Source: Myxococcales bacterium
Lineage (GTDB): Bacteria; Myxococcota_A; Polyangia; Palsa-1104
Length of the DNA: 64,000 bases
Assembly (NCBI GenBank): GCA_003170275.1
Contig: PNAM01000009.1
Coordinates: 1-64,000 of the forward strand
Reading direction: 5' to 3'
The notes beneath the pieces were generated by a model. That model saw only the letters and a list, made by a program, of their open reading frames with translations, was not told the DNA's origin and did not search any database. A program made the translations under genes and the position numbers. Shown in pieces: positions 8,917 through 16,301 of the stretch; within the stretch, counting starts at the first letter, position 1, and every line of letters begins with the position of its first letter.

Positions 8917-9468
8917 ATGGCCACTTTTGCGCTCGACGTTGGTTCGCGCACCGAGATCCCGCTGCTCATCGCGTTCGCCGACTTGACCCGCTTCGCTGCT
9001 CAGAGCTTGCACGTCAGCGACGAGCGGCTCGCCGAGACCATCGACGCATACTACGAGCGCGTCGCGGCGCGCATCGAGGCGGCGGGCGGCAAGTTGGTCA
9101 AGTTCGTCGGCGACGCCGCGCTGATCGTGTTCCAACCCGAGGCGGTGGACGCCGGCATCCAGGCGCTGCTCGATCTGAAGGAGGAGGTCGATCACGGCTT
9201 CGAAGCGATGGGCTGGGAATGCCGCTTGATGATCAAGATCCATTTCGGTCCGGTCGTCGCCGGTCCGTATGGCGCGGCGGGCGCCAAGCGCTTCGACGTG
9301 CTCGGCAAGGCGGTCAACGCGGCGGCGATGCTCGATTCGACGGGCGTCGCGCTCTCGGCCGAGGCATTTCGCAAGCTCGGCCCCGCGCTGCGCAAGCGAT
9401 TCAAGAAGCACACCCCGACCATCACGTACATCCGCACCGAAGACCCGCACCGCTTCCGCCGTCGCTGA
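8917..9468 (+). CDS. Stand-alone class III cyclase homology domain, one catalytic residue missing
   Basis: 183 residues, a single soluble cyclase domain. The first metal Asp is in FADLTRF and the second in FVGDAALIVF, preceded by the purine Lys; the purine Asp is in FDVLG and the transition-state Asn in VNAAAML. The Arg that should follow four residues after this Asn is Met. Activity is therefore doubtful, although the domain could act in a heterodimer or as a nucleotide sensor. The start is supported by GGAGGAAACC just upstream. The gene follows the Amt remnant and the membrane cyclase in the same direction. Confidence 0.85.
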   Translation: MATFALDVGSRTEIPLLIAFADLTRFAAQSLHVSDERLAETIDAYYERVAARIEAAGGKLVKFVGDAALIVFQPEAVDAGIQALLDLKEEVDHGFEAMGWECRLMIKIHFGPVVAGPYGAAGAKRFDVLGKAVNAAAMLDSTGVALSAEAFRKLGPALRKRFKKHTPTITYIRTEDPHRFRRR

Positions 9469-9475
9469 GCGCGCG

Positions 9476-9490
9476 TTTACAAAACTTTAC
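9476..9490 (+). promoter_or_regulatory. CpxR-like tandem site upstream of Spy/CpxP-like gene
   Basis: TTTACAAAACTTTAC is, on the opposite strand, GTAAA-N5-GTAAA, the CpxR consensus of enterobacteria. Further CTTAAC and CTTACC units follow at about 9496 and 9508. The next gene encodes a Spy/CpxP-like LTxxQ protein, a classic Cpx target. Binding by an OmpR-family regulator is an inference. Confidence 0.4.
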
Positions 9491-9550
9491 CTCCGCTTAA
9501 CGGGCGCCTTACCGGTGAGGACCATCCTATCGGCATACGAGGAGGCGAAC

Positions 9551-9991
9551 ATGTTCCATCCGGTGATTTTGGGAGTGATTGGCGGGGCGCTGGTGGCGAA
9601 GATGGTGCTGCGCAGGCGCTATGCGCGAGCGGGCGGGTGCGCGGGCGGGATGGCGGAGGGCGGGCGGCATTGGCGACGCGGCCGCGGGCTGGCGCGCTGG
9701 ACGGCGCCGGCGCCGGCGGTGCAGCTGGCGACGCTGATCGGGTCGCTCGAGCTCAACGCGCGGCAGAAGGAGGAATTCGACGAGGTGCTCGCCACCGTGC
9801 GCAACGCGGTGGGCGTGGAGAAGATCGACGCGTGGCCGGGGTTGGGCAAGGCGCTGCGTGTGGCCGGTACCGAGCCGTTCGATCGCGCCGAGTTGGCCGA
9901 GCTGCCCGAGGACGCCGTCGACGGGCTCGAGCACCTGCACAACATCCTCACGCCCGAGCAGCGCGAGCGACTGGCGGCCCCCAAACGATAG
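9551..9991 (+). CDS. Spy/CpxP-like periplasmic protein with N-terminal membrane anchor
   Basis: 146 residues; the ATG at 9551 is preceded by GGAGGCGAAC. A short hydrophobic N-terminus (VILGVIGGALVAKMVL) is followed by an Arg/Gly-rich stretch and a helical region ending in LTPEQRERL, the LTxxQ signature of Spy, CpxP and heavy-metal-sensor proteins. Such proteins act as envelope chaperones or stress sensors. An OmpR-type tandem site lies 60 bp upstream. The helix before the motif (LNARQKEEFDEVLATVRNAV) fits the Spy fold. The assignment rests on motif and layout only. Confidence 0.65.
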   Translation: MFHPVILGVIGGALVAKMVLRRRYARAGGCAGGMAEGGRHWRRGRGLARWTAPAPAVQLATLIGSLELNARQKEEFDEVLATVRNAVGVEKIDAWPGLGKALRVAGTEPFDRAELAELPEDAVDGLEHLHNILTPEQRERLAAPKR

Positions 9992-10002
9992 TCGTCGGTT
10001 AA

Positions 10003-10018
10003 CTGTACATTTGAGCAG
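10003..10018 (+). promoter_or_regulatory. LexA-like (SOS) box before helicase gene
   Basis: CTGTACATTTGAGCAG fits CTG-N10-CAG, the core spacing of the E. coli-type LexA box. It lies 20 bp before the start of a UvrD-like helicase gene, a class of gene under SOS control in other bacteria. LexA boxes reported for delta-proteobacteria differ from this pattern, so the match may be chance. Confidence 0.35.
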
Positions 10019-10021
10019 GTG

Positions 10022-10038
10022 CCCGCTATCGTAGCGGG
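10022..10038 (+). promoter_or_regulatory. Hairpin touching the helicase start codon
   Basis: CCCGCTA-TCG-TAGCGGG is a perfect 7 bp stem ending one base before the ATG at 10039. Its 3' arm occupies the place of the ribosome binding site, so in RNA it could hide translation initiation. Confidence 0.45.
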
Positions 10039-12087
10039 ATGCCACACCTCGACGAGCTGAACCCGGCGCAGCGCGAGGCGGTGCGCGCGCCGGCGCCGCT
10101 CCTGATCATCGCCGGTGCCGGGTCGGGCAAGACCAAGACGCTCGCGCACCGCGTCGCACACCTGGTGCTCGAGGGCGCCGATCCCAAGCGCATGTTGCTG
10201 GTGACGTTCACGCGCCGCGCCGCGCACGAGATGACCGTGCGCGCGCAGCGCATCGTCGCGCAATCGTCCAAGCAGCCGGGAGCATCGCAACCCACCCTGC
10301 GCTCCGCGCAGGGGCCCATCACCTGGTCGGGCACCTTCCACGCGGTCGCCAACCGGCTGTTGCGGCTGCACGCGCTCGAGATCGGGCTCGACCCGGCGTT
10401 CACCGTGCTCGACCGATCGGACGCGACCGATCTGCTCGATCTCGAGCGACATCGACTGGGTTTTTCCAAGCTCGATCGCCGCTTCCCCAAGAAGTCGACC
10501 TGCCTGTCGATCTACTCGCGCGTGGTCAACGCGCAAAAGCCGCTCGACGAGATCTTGAAGGAGGCGTTTCCCTGGTGCGGCGACTGGACCGCGGAGCTGC
10601 GCGCGCTGTTCGGCGCGTACGTCGAGGCCAAGCAGCGCCACCACGTGCTCGACTACGACGACCTGCTCCTCTACTGGAGCCACCTCATGGCCGACGACGG
10701 GCTGGCCGCGCGCGTGCGCTCGCGGTTCGATCACGTGCTGGTCGATGAGTATCAGGACACCAACGCGCTGCAAGCGACCATCTTGTATCGCCTCAAGCCC
10801 GACGGTGCGGGCCTGACGGTGGTGGGCGACGACGCGCAATCGATCTATGCGTTTCGCGCCGCCGAGGTGCGCAACATCCTCGACTTCCCGCAGCGCTTCT
10901 CGCCGCCCGCGACGGTGGTGACGCTGGAGCAGAACTACCGTTCCACCCAGCCGATCCTCGACGCCGCCAACGCGGTGATCGGGCTGGCCAAGGAGCGCTT
11001 CACCAAGAACCTGTTTTCGAACCGCGTCTCGCGCGAAAAACCCTTCCTGGTCACCGCCGAGGACGAGCAGGCGCAGGTGGACTACGTGGTCGAGCGCGTG
11101 CTCGAGGCGCGCGAGGCGGGCGTGCCGCTCAAGCAGCAGGCGGTGCTGTTCCGCGCCGCGCACCATTCGGATGCGCTCGAGGTGGAGCTGGCGCGCCGCA
11201 ACATTCCGTTCGTGAAGTACGGCGGGCTCAAGTTCCTCGAGGCCGCGCACGTCAAGGACACGCTGTGCATCCTGCGCTTTTGCGAGAACCTGCGCGATCA
11301 GGTGGCGTCGTTTCGCATGCTGCAGCTCTTGCCCGGGGTCGGGCCGGCGGTGGCGCAGCGGGTGGCGCTCTACCTCGAGGCGAGCGGCTTCGATGCGCGC
11401 GCGCTGCCCGGGTTCCACCCGCCGGCCTCCGCGCAGGCCGATTGGCCGGCGCTGTGCGCGTTGGTCGGCGAGCTGCGCGAGGAGCGCACCGACTGGCAGG
11501 GGCAGCTCGGGCGGGTGCGCAAGTGGTACCAGCCGCACCTCGAGCGCATCTACGGTCACGCCATGCTGCGCGCGCAGGATCTCGAGCAGCTCGAGCAGAT
11601 CGCGGCGCACTTTCCCTCGCGCGAGCGGTTTCTGTCGGAGCTCACGCTCGATCCGCCGCAGGCCACCGGCGACCAGGCCGGCCCGCCGCTGCTCGACGAG
11701 GACTTCCTGATCTTGTCGACCATCCACTCGGCGAAAGGCCAGGAGTGGGACGCGGTGTTCGTGCTCAACGCGGCCGACGGCAACCTGCCCTCGGACATGG
11801 CCACGGCGACGCCGGCGCAGATCGAAGAGGAGCGGCGGCTGTTCTACGTGGCGCTCACGCGCGCGCGCAACTCGCTGCACGTCATCCACCCGCAGCGCTT
11901 CTACCTCCACCATCAGCAGCGGCGCGGCGACCTGCACGTGTACGCGCCGCGTACGCGCTTCATCCCGGACTCGCTGCTCGATCGTTTTCAGCGCGTGAGC
12001 CATGCGCTCGGCGCGCCGGCCGATGCGCCCGCCCACGGGGCAGGCGTGCGCCTGGACGTGGCCGCGCGGCTGCGTTCGATGTGGTAG
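10039..12087 (+). CDS. UvrD/PcrA-like superfamily 1 DNA helicase
   Basis: 682 residues. Walker A AGAGSGKT near residue 28, motif II VDEYQDTN near 236, motif III GDDAQSIYAFR, motif IV QNYRST, motif V TIHSAKGQEWD and motif VI ALTRARNSLHV are all present in the right order. It is an ATP-driven 3'-5' DNA translocase acting in repair or replication-fork clearance. At 682 residues it matches short UvrD/Rep-like proteins of this phylum and lacks the long C-terminal tail of PcrA. A LexA-like box and a start-codon hairpin lie just upstream. Confidence 0.93.
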   Translation: MPHLDELNPAQREAVRAPAPLLIIAGAGSGKTKTLAHRVAHLVLEGADPKRMLLVTFTRRAAHEMTVRAQRIVAQSSKQPGASQPTLRSAQGPITWSGTFHAVANRLLRLHALEIGLDPAFTVLDRSDATDLLDLERHRLGFSKLDRRFPKKSTCLSIYSRVVNAQKPLDEILKEAFPWCGDWTAELRALFGAYVEAKQRHHVLDYDDLLLYWSHLMADDGLAARVRSRFDHVLVDEYQDTNALQATILYRLKPDGAGLTVVGDDAQSIYAFRAAEVRNILDFPQRFSPPATVVTLEQNYRSTQPILDAANAVIGLAKERFTKNLFSNRVSREKPFLVTAEDEQAQVDYVVERVLEAREAGVPLKQQAVLFRAAHHSDALEVELARRNIPFVKYGGLKFLEAAHVKDTLCILRFCENLRDQVASFRMLQLLPGVGPAVAQRVALYLEASGFDARALPGFHPPASAQADWPALCALVGELREERTDWQGQLGRVRKWYQPHLERIYGHAMLRAQDLEQLEQIAAHFPSRERFLSELTLDPPQATGDQAGPPLLDEDFLILSTIHSAKGQEWDAVFVLNAADGNLPSDMATATPAQIEEERRLFYVALTRARNSLHVIHPQRFYLHHQQRRGDLHVYAPRTRFIPDSLLDRFQRVSHALGAPADAPAHGAGVRLDVAARLRSMW

Positions 12088-12115
12088 CGGAACGGAACTT
12101 GAAGTCCTTCGAGCC

Positions 12116-12622
12116 ATGCGCGCGATACGCTTGGCACTCCTTGGGCTCCTGGTGTTCCTTCCGTCGCTGACGAACGCCACCGAACAGGTCTGGCTCAAGT
12201 CCTGGGACGGGCACGGGCGCCCCTTCGACCTGCGCTCGGCGCGCGGCAAGATCGTCGCCATCACGTTCGCGTCGCGCGACACCAAGGACGAGGCGGCCGA
12301 GGTCAACGACACGCTCGCCGAGCTGGCGGCCAACGGCACGGTGCAGGTGATCTGCGTGGTCGACTTCTCCAGCGTCCCCGGCATCGGCCGCGGCATGGCC
12401 AAGAAGCAGGTCGCCGAGCACGACCGCCCCGGCCAGATCAACCTGGTCGACGAGAAGGGCTCGCTCAAGAAAGCCTTCCACGTCGACCCCAAGAGCCGCG
12501 TCGACATCCTGGTCCTCGACGCGCACGGCAACCTGCAAGGCCGCTACGCCGGCCTCGGCAAGCTGGACGCCGCGGTCCAGAAGATCGACGAGCTGCGCGC
12601 CGGCATCGAAGCCAAGCGCTGA
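12116..12622 (+). CDS. Exported thioredoxin-fold protein without CxxC (YtfJ-like)
   Basis: 168 residues with a signal peptide (cleavage about residue 22, after TNA). The mature part has a thioredoxin-like layout: GKIVAITFASRDTKDEA, a VICVVDFSSVPGIGRGM segment, INLVDEKGSLKKAF and VDILVLDAHGNLQGRYAG. The usual redox CxxC is absent; the position reads SRDTK. This fits the YtfJ-type periplasmic family, whose function is unclear. The ATG at 12116 is chosen because the upstream part of the frame overlaps the helicase gene and lacks a signal peptide. Confidence 0.7.
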   Translation: MRAIRLALLGLLVFLPSLTNATEQVWLKSWDGHGRPFDLRSARGKIVAITFASRDTKDEAAEVNDTLAELAANGTVQVICVVDFSSVPGIGRGMAKKQVAEHDRPGQINLVDEKGSLKKAFHVDPKSRVDILVLDAHGNLQGRYAGLGKLDAAVQKIDELRAGIEAKR

Positions 12623-12644
12623 CGCGCGTCTTCAGAAACGACCG

Positions 12645-13469
12645 CTAGCCGATCGTGTCGCGCTCGCGGCGCGCCTTGTCGAGTCGATCGCGCGCCGCTT
12701 GCGCACGGCTGCGCGCGAACGCCGCACGCTCGGCTCCTGCGCGCGCTTTGTGCTCGAGCGTGCTGGCGTCGGACTCGGCCTTCTCGAGCGCCCGCTCGGC
12801 GCCCGCCACTGCCCGATCCGCGCGCGCGAGGGTCTTGCGCTGCGCCGCTTCGATCTTGGCGCGCGCTCGCTCGGCCGCGCGCAGGGACGCCGGCGAGGGT
12901 CGCGGCTCGGCCGCCGCCTTGGAGCGCCTGGGCATCGCCGGCACCAACCGCAACCCGCGCGCGTCGCCAAACCCCGACGCGGCCTCGAGGTCGCGATCGA
13001 GCCTTCCCTCGACGAGCGCCTCGCGCGCCGGGCCCTCCCCCACCGCGGCCGCGTGCAACGTCTGGCCGATGCGCCGCCCGATCGCGCTGGTCGAGCGATG
13101 GCCGGACCGCTCGAGCAGCCGCTCGGCGCGCACCACCAGCTCGCCCACCAGTCGCCGCTCCTCGCGCGCCGCCTGCATGAACGCGTCGGCTCCCTCACCG
13201 CGCAGCGCGCGTCGCTCATCGCGCCGCAAGGCCGCGCCCGCCTCGAGCAACTCGCCGAGCGTGTCGGTCTCGTGACGCGCGAGCTGGTTCGCCGCCCACA
13301 CGCTCGCGGTCGGCTTGGCGAGCTTGCGCACGCGCGCCGCTCCCTCGAAGTCGCCCGCGCGCTTGAGCCGCGCCGCCAGCGCGTTGCGCGCGGAGACGAA
13401 CTCGTCGAGCGACACCGTGTACAACATGTCGGCCGGATCGCCGCCGCGCTTGGGCGCCTTGCGGGTCAT
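12645..13469 (-). CDS. Uncharacterised Ala/Arg-rich coiled-coil protein
   Basis: 274 residues. The N-terminal 70 residues carry a recognisable pattern (LYTVSLDEFVSARNALAARL, then KPTASVWAANQLAR), which I recall from uncharacterised actinobacterial and myxobacterial proteins. The rest is highly charged and helical, with a long predicted coiled coil from about 195 to 270. No signal peptide or enzyme motif. Its ATG overlaps the stop of the metallo-hydrolase gene upstream by 4 nt (ATGA), so the two are translated together. Confidence 0.75.
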   Translation of the reverse strand: MTRKAPKRGGDPADMLYTVSLDEFVSARNALAARLKRAGDFEGAARVRKLAKPTASVWAANQLARHETDTLGELLEAGAALRRDERRALRGEGADAFMQAAREERRLVGELVVRAERLLERSGHRSTSAIGRRIGQTLHAAAVGEGPAREALVEGRLDRDLEAASGFGDARGLRLVPAMPRRSKAAAEPRPSPASLRAAERARAKIEAAQRKTLARADRAVAGAERALEKAESDASTLEHKARAGAERAAFARSRAQAARDRLDKARRERDTIG

Positions 13470-14395
13470 GCGCGCACCGCGAGTCGCCGCGTCTCGCCCA
13501 CGTCGAGCACCCACAAGCGCGCCTGGTCCAGGCCGTGCTCCTTCCACCAGGCGCGCATCCGCTCGGGCGGCTCGCCGAGCGGCTCGTCGGTGAGCTTGAA
13601 CGTGCCCCAGTGCATGGCCACCAGCGTGCGCGCGCCGAGCGCGACGAACGCCTGCCCCGCATCCTCGGGATTCATGTGCTGCGGCTCCATGAACCAGCGC
13701 GGCTCGTAGGCGCCGATCGGCAGCATCGCCCAATCGATCGGCCCCACGCGCTGCCCGATCTCGGCGAACCCGTCGAACAGCGCGGTGTCGCCCGAGTGAT
13801 ACGCGGTGCCGTCGGCGCTGGAGTAGACGAAGCCGCCCCACAGCATGTCGTTGCGGTTCCACGGCATGCGCATCGACCAGTGGCGCGCGGGCACCGCGGT
13901 GATGGTCAAGCCGCCTTCCTGGTGGCTCTCCCACCAGTCGAGCTCGACGATCCGCTCGAGCCCCGCCTTCTTCAACAGGCCCGCGTTGCCGGTGAGGGTC
14001 ACGTACAGCGGCTGCGGGCCGATGCGCTTGAGCGTGGGCACATCGAGGTGATCGAAGTGGTTGTGGCTGACCGTCACCACGTCGAGCTGCGGCAGCTTGT
14101 CGAACGGAACGCCCGGCGGCGCCTTGCGCGCGACCACGCCCGAGATCTTCTCCGACCAGATCGGATCGGTGGCGATCCACTTGCCGCCCAGCCGCAGCAC
14201 GAAGGTCGCGTGGCCGATCCAGGTGAGGGACGGCTGCTCGGGCTGAAGGAGCGTGCCGTCGTTGGGCCGCACCGGCGTGACGAACCCGCCCGGATCCTTG
14301 ACGCGCCGGCCGGCGATCGTGTCGAGGATGCGCCAGCGCAGGATGTCGCCGGGCCCGCGCGCGGGGCTGGTGGCGCGATCGTCGAAGCGTCCCAT
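13466..14395 (-). CDS. MBL-fold metallohydrolase (NAPE-PLD/UlaG-like)
   Basis: 309 residues from the ATG at 14395. The zinc motif HxHxDH is SHNHFDHLD, and further metal ligands fit WIGHATFVL, YHSGDTALF and MHWGTFKL. The order LTWIGHATFVLRLGGKWIATDP is typical of the beta-lactamase-fold phosphodiesterase group that includes NAPE-hydrolysing phospholipase D. A lipid phosphodiester is a possible substrate. It is cytoplasmic as no signal peptide is seen. Divergent from the HIT gene, with only 31 bp between the starts. Confidence 0.88.
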   Translation of the reverse strand: MGRFDDRATSPARGPGDILRWRILDTIAGRRVKDPGGFVTPVRPNDGTLLQPEQPSLTWIGHATFVLRLGGKWIATDPIWSEKISGVVARKAPPGVPFDKLPQLDVVTVSHNHFDHLDVPTLKRIGPQPLYVTLTGNAGLLKKAGLERIVELDWWESHQEGGLTITAVPARHWSMRMPWNRNDMLWGGFVYSSADGTAYHSGDTALFDGFAEIGQRVGPIDWAMLPIGAYEPRWFMEPQHMNPEDAGQAFVALGARTLVAMHWGTFKLTDEPLGEPPERMRAWWKEHGLDQARLWVLDVGETRRLAVRA

Positions 14396-14426
14396 ACCGA
14401 AGATTGTATCGTGATAAAACGCTCTG

Positions 14427-14843
14427 GTGGAAACGCCCTGCGTGTTCTGCAGCATCCTCGCCGGTCAGACCTCCGCGGACTTCGTGCTGCGCACGCCCGA
14501 GGTGAGCGCGTTTCTCGACGTGCGCCCGCTGTTCCGCGGGCACGTGCTGGTGGTGCCGCGCGAGCACGTCGTCACCATCGGCGAGATCGCGCCGGCGCAG
14601 ATCGCGCCGCTGTTCGGCGCGGTGAGCCGCATCGCCCGCGCGATCGAAGCGGGGCTGGGCGCGCACGGCAGCTTCGTAGCCATCAACAACACCGTCTCGC
14701 AGAGCGTGCCGCACCTGCACGTGCACGTGGTGCCGCGCCACAAGGGCGACGGCCTGCGCGGCTTCTTCTGGCCGCGCGCCAAGTACGAATCCGACGAGCA
14801 ACGCCTGGACTACGCCGCCCGCATCGCCAACGCGCTGGAGTGA
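14427..14843 (+). CDS. HIT-family nucleotide hydrolase/transferase
   Basis: 138 residues from a GTG. The histidine triad is HLHVHVVPR near residue 94, preceded by the family features CVFCSILAG at the N-terminus and FLDVRPLFRGHVLVVPREH. These enzymes cleave nucleotide phosphoramidates or dinucleoside polyphosphates to AMP. The neighbour 3 nt downstream makes ADP from AMP and polyphosphate, so the pair may work on the same adenine nucleotide pool. Confidence 0.93.
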   Translation: METPCVFCSILAGQTSADFVLRTPEVSAFLDVRPLFRGHVLVVPREHVVTIGEIAPAQIAPLFGAVSRIARAIEAGLGAHGSFVAINNTVSQSVPHLHVHVVPRHKGDGLRGFFWPRAKYESDEQRLDYAARIANALE

Positions 14844-14846
14844 ACC

Positions 14847-16301
14847 ATGTTCGAATCCGCCGAGCTCGACCACCGCATCGACAAGCCCACCTACCAGGCC
14901 GAAGTGCCGGTGCTGCGCCAGGCGCTGCTCGCCGCGCAAGCCGAGGTGTTCGCCAAGAAAGAGTTTCCGATCGTCGTGCTCATCGGCGGGGTCGACGGCG
15001 CCGGCAAGGGCGAGACCGTCAACCTGCTCAACGAGTGGATGGACCCGCGCCACATCGCCACCCACGCGGTCGCCGCGCCGAGCGACGAGGAGCGCGAGCG
15101 CCCGCGGCTGTGGCGCTTCTGGCGCGCGCTGCCGCCCAAGGGGAAGATGGGGATCTTCTTCGGCTCCTGGTACACCGGGCCGATCCTGGCGCGCGCCTAC
15201 GGTGAGCTCAAGCTCCGTGGGCTCGATCGCAAGCTGGAGGACATCGTCCGGCTCGAGCGTATGCTCACCGACGAGGGCGCGCTGATCGTCAAGCTGTGGT
15301 TCCACCTCTCGAAGGACGCCCAGCGCAAGCGCCTTCGCTCGCTCGAGAAGGATCGACTGACGCGCTGGCGCGTGACCGAGCTCGACTGGAAGCACTTCGA
15401 GCTATACGACAAGTTCAGCAAGATCTCGGCACACTGCATCAGCCGCACGTCGACCGCCAACGCGCCCTGGACGATCGTCGAGGGCACCGACGCGCGCTAT
15501 CGCAGCCTGACGGCCGGCAAGGCGCTGCTCGACGCGATCCGCGCGCGCCTCGATCAGCCCCGGGTCGTGCCGGCGGTCCACGCTCCGCCGTCGGTCGCGG
15601 CGATCGACGCTGGGCCCCTGGCGTCACGCGAGCCCACCTCCAAGGACAAGTACGAGCGCCGGCTCGGCAAGCTGCAGCGCGAGCTGAATCTGTTGTCGCG
15701 CGGCAAGCGCTTCCGCTCCGGCTCGGCGCTGGCGATCTTCGAAGGCATGGACGCCGCGGGCAAGGGCGGCGCGATCCGGCGCATCACCGGCGCGCTCGAC
15801 GCCCGCGCGTACCGCGTGATTCCGTTCGCCGCACCGACGGAAGAAGAGCGGGCGCAGCCGTACCTGTGGCGCTTCTGGCGTCACCTGCCGCGCGCCGGCC
15901 AACTGGCCATCTTTGATCGCTCCTGGTACGGGCGCGTGCTGGTCGAGCGAGTGGAAAAGTTCTGCTCGCCGGCCGACTGGCTGCGCGCCTACCCCGAGAT
16001 CAACGACTTCGAGGATCAACTCACGCAGCACGGCACCGTGCTGGTCAAGCTGTGGCTGCACGTCACCCCCGACGAGCAGCTGCGCCGCTTCGAGGAGCGC
16101 CAGCGCATCGCCTACAAGAACTTCAAGATCACCGGCGAAGACTGGCGCAACCGCGAGAAGTGGGACGACTACGTCGCCGCCACCTCCGACATGCTCGACC
16201 GCACCAGCACCCCCACCGCGCCCTGGACCCTGGTCGCCGCCGACGACAAGCTCGGCGCCCGCCTACAGATCCTCGAAACCCTCATCGACCGCCTGAGCTA
16301 A
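14847..16301 (+). CDS. pap: Polyphosphate:AMP phosphotransferase (class II PPK2)
   Basis: 484 residues with two PPK2 domains, about 1-230 and 265-484. It transfers phosphate from polyphosphate to AMP, giving ADP. Both halves have a P-loop (GGVDGAGKGE and EGMDAAGKGG). Only the second half has the complete Walker B/lid set FDRSWYGR; in the first half the matching place is FFGSWYTG, lacking the Asp-Arg. This asymmetry, with an active C-terminal half, is known for class II PPK2. The gene begins 3 nt after the HIT gene stop and its end overlaps the convergent helicase gene by 4 nt. Confidence 0.95.
   Translation: MFESAELDHRIDKPTYQAEVPVLRQALLAAQAEVFAKKEFPIVVLIGGVDGAGKGETVNLLNEWMDPRHIATHAVAAPSDEERERPRLWRFWRALPPKGKMGIFFGSWYTGPILARAYGELKLRGLDRKLEDIVRLERMLTDEGALIVKLWFHLSKDAQRKRLRSLEKDRLTRWRVTELDWKHFELYDKFSKISAHCISRTSTANAPWTIVEGTDARYRSLTAGKALLDAIRARLDQPRVVPAVHAPPSVAAIDAGPLASREPTSKDKYERRLGKLQRELNLLSRGKRFRSGSALAIFEGMDAAGKGGAIRRITGALDARAYRVIPFAAPTEEERAQPYLWRFWRHLPRAGQLAIFDRSWYGRVLVERVEKFCSPADWLRAYPEINDFEDQLTQHGTVLVKLWLHVTPDEQLRRFEERQRIAYKNFKITGEDWRNREKWDDYVAATSDMLDRTSTPTAPWTLVAADDKLGARLQILETLIDRLS

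Noticed and set aside
9619-12531. Very long open frame on the minus strand (about 970 codons) opposite the helicase gene
   Set aside because: It is antisense to a gene with all helicase motifs; its residues are Arg/Ala/His-rich shadow of GC-rich third positions.
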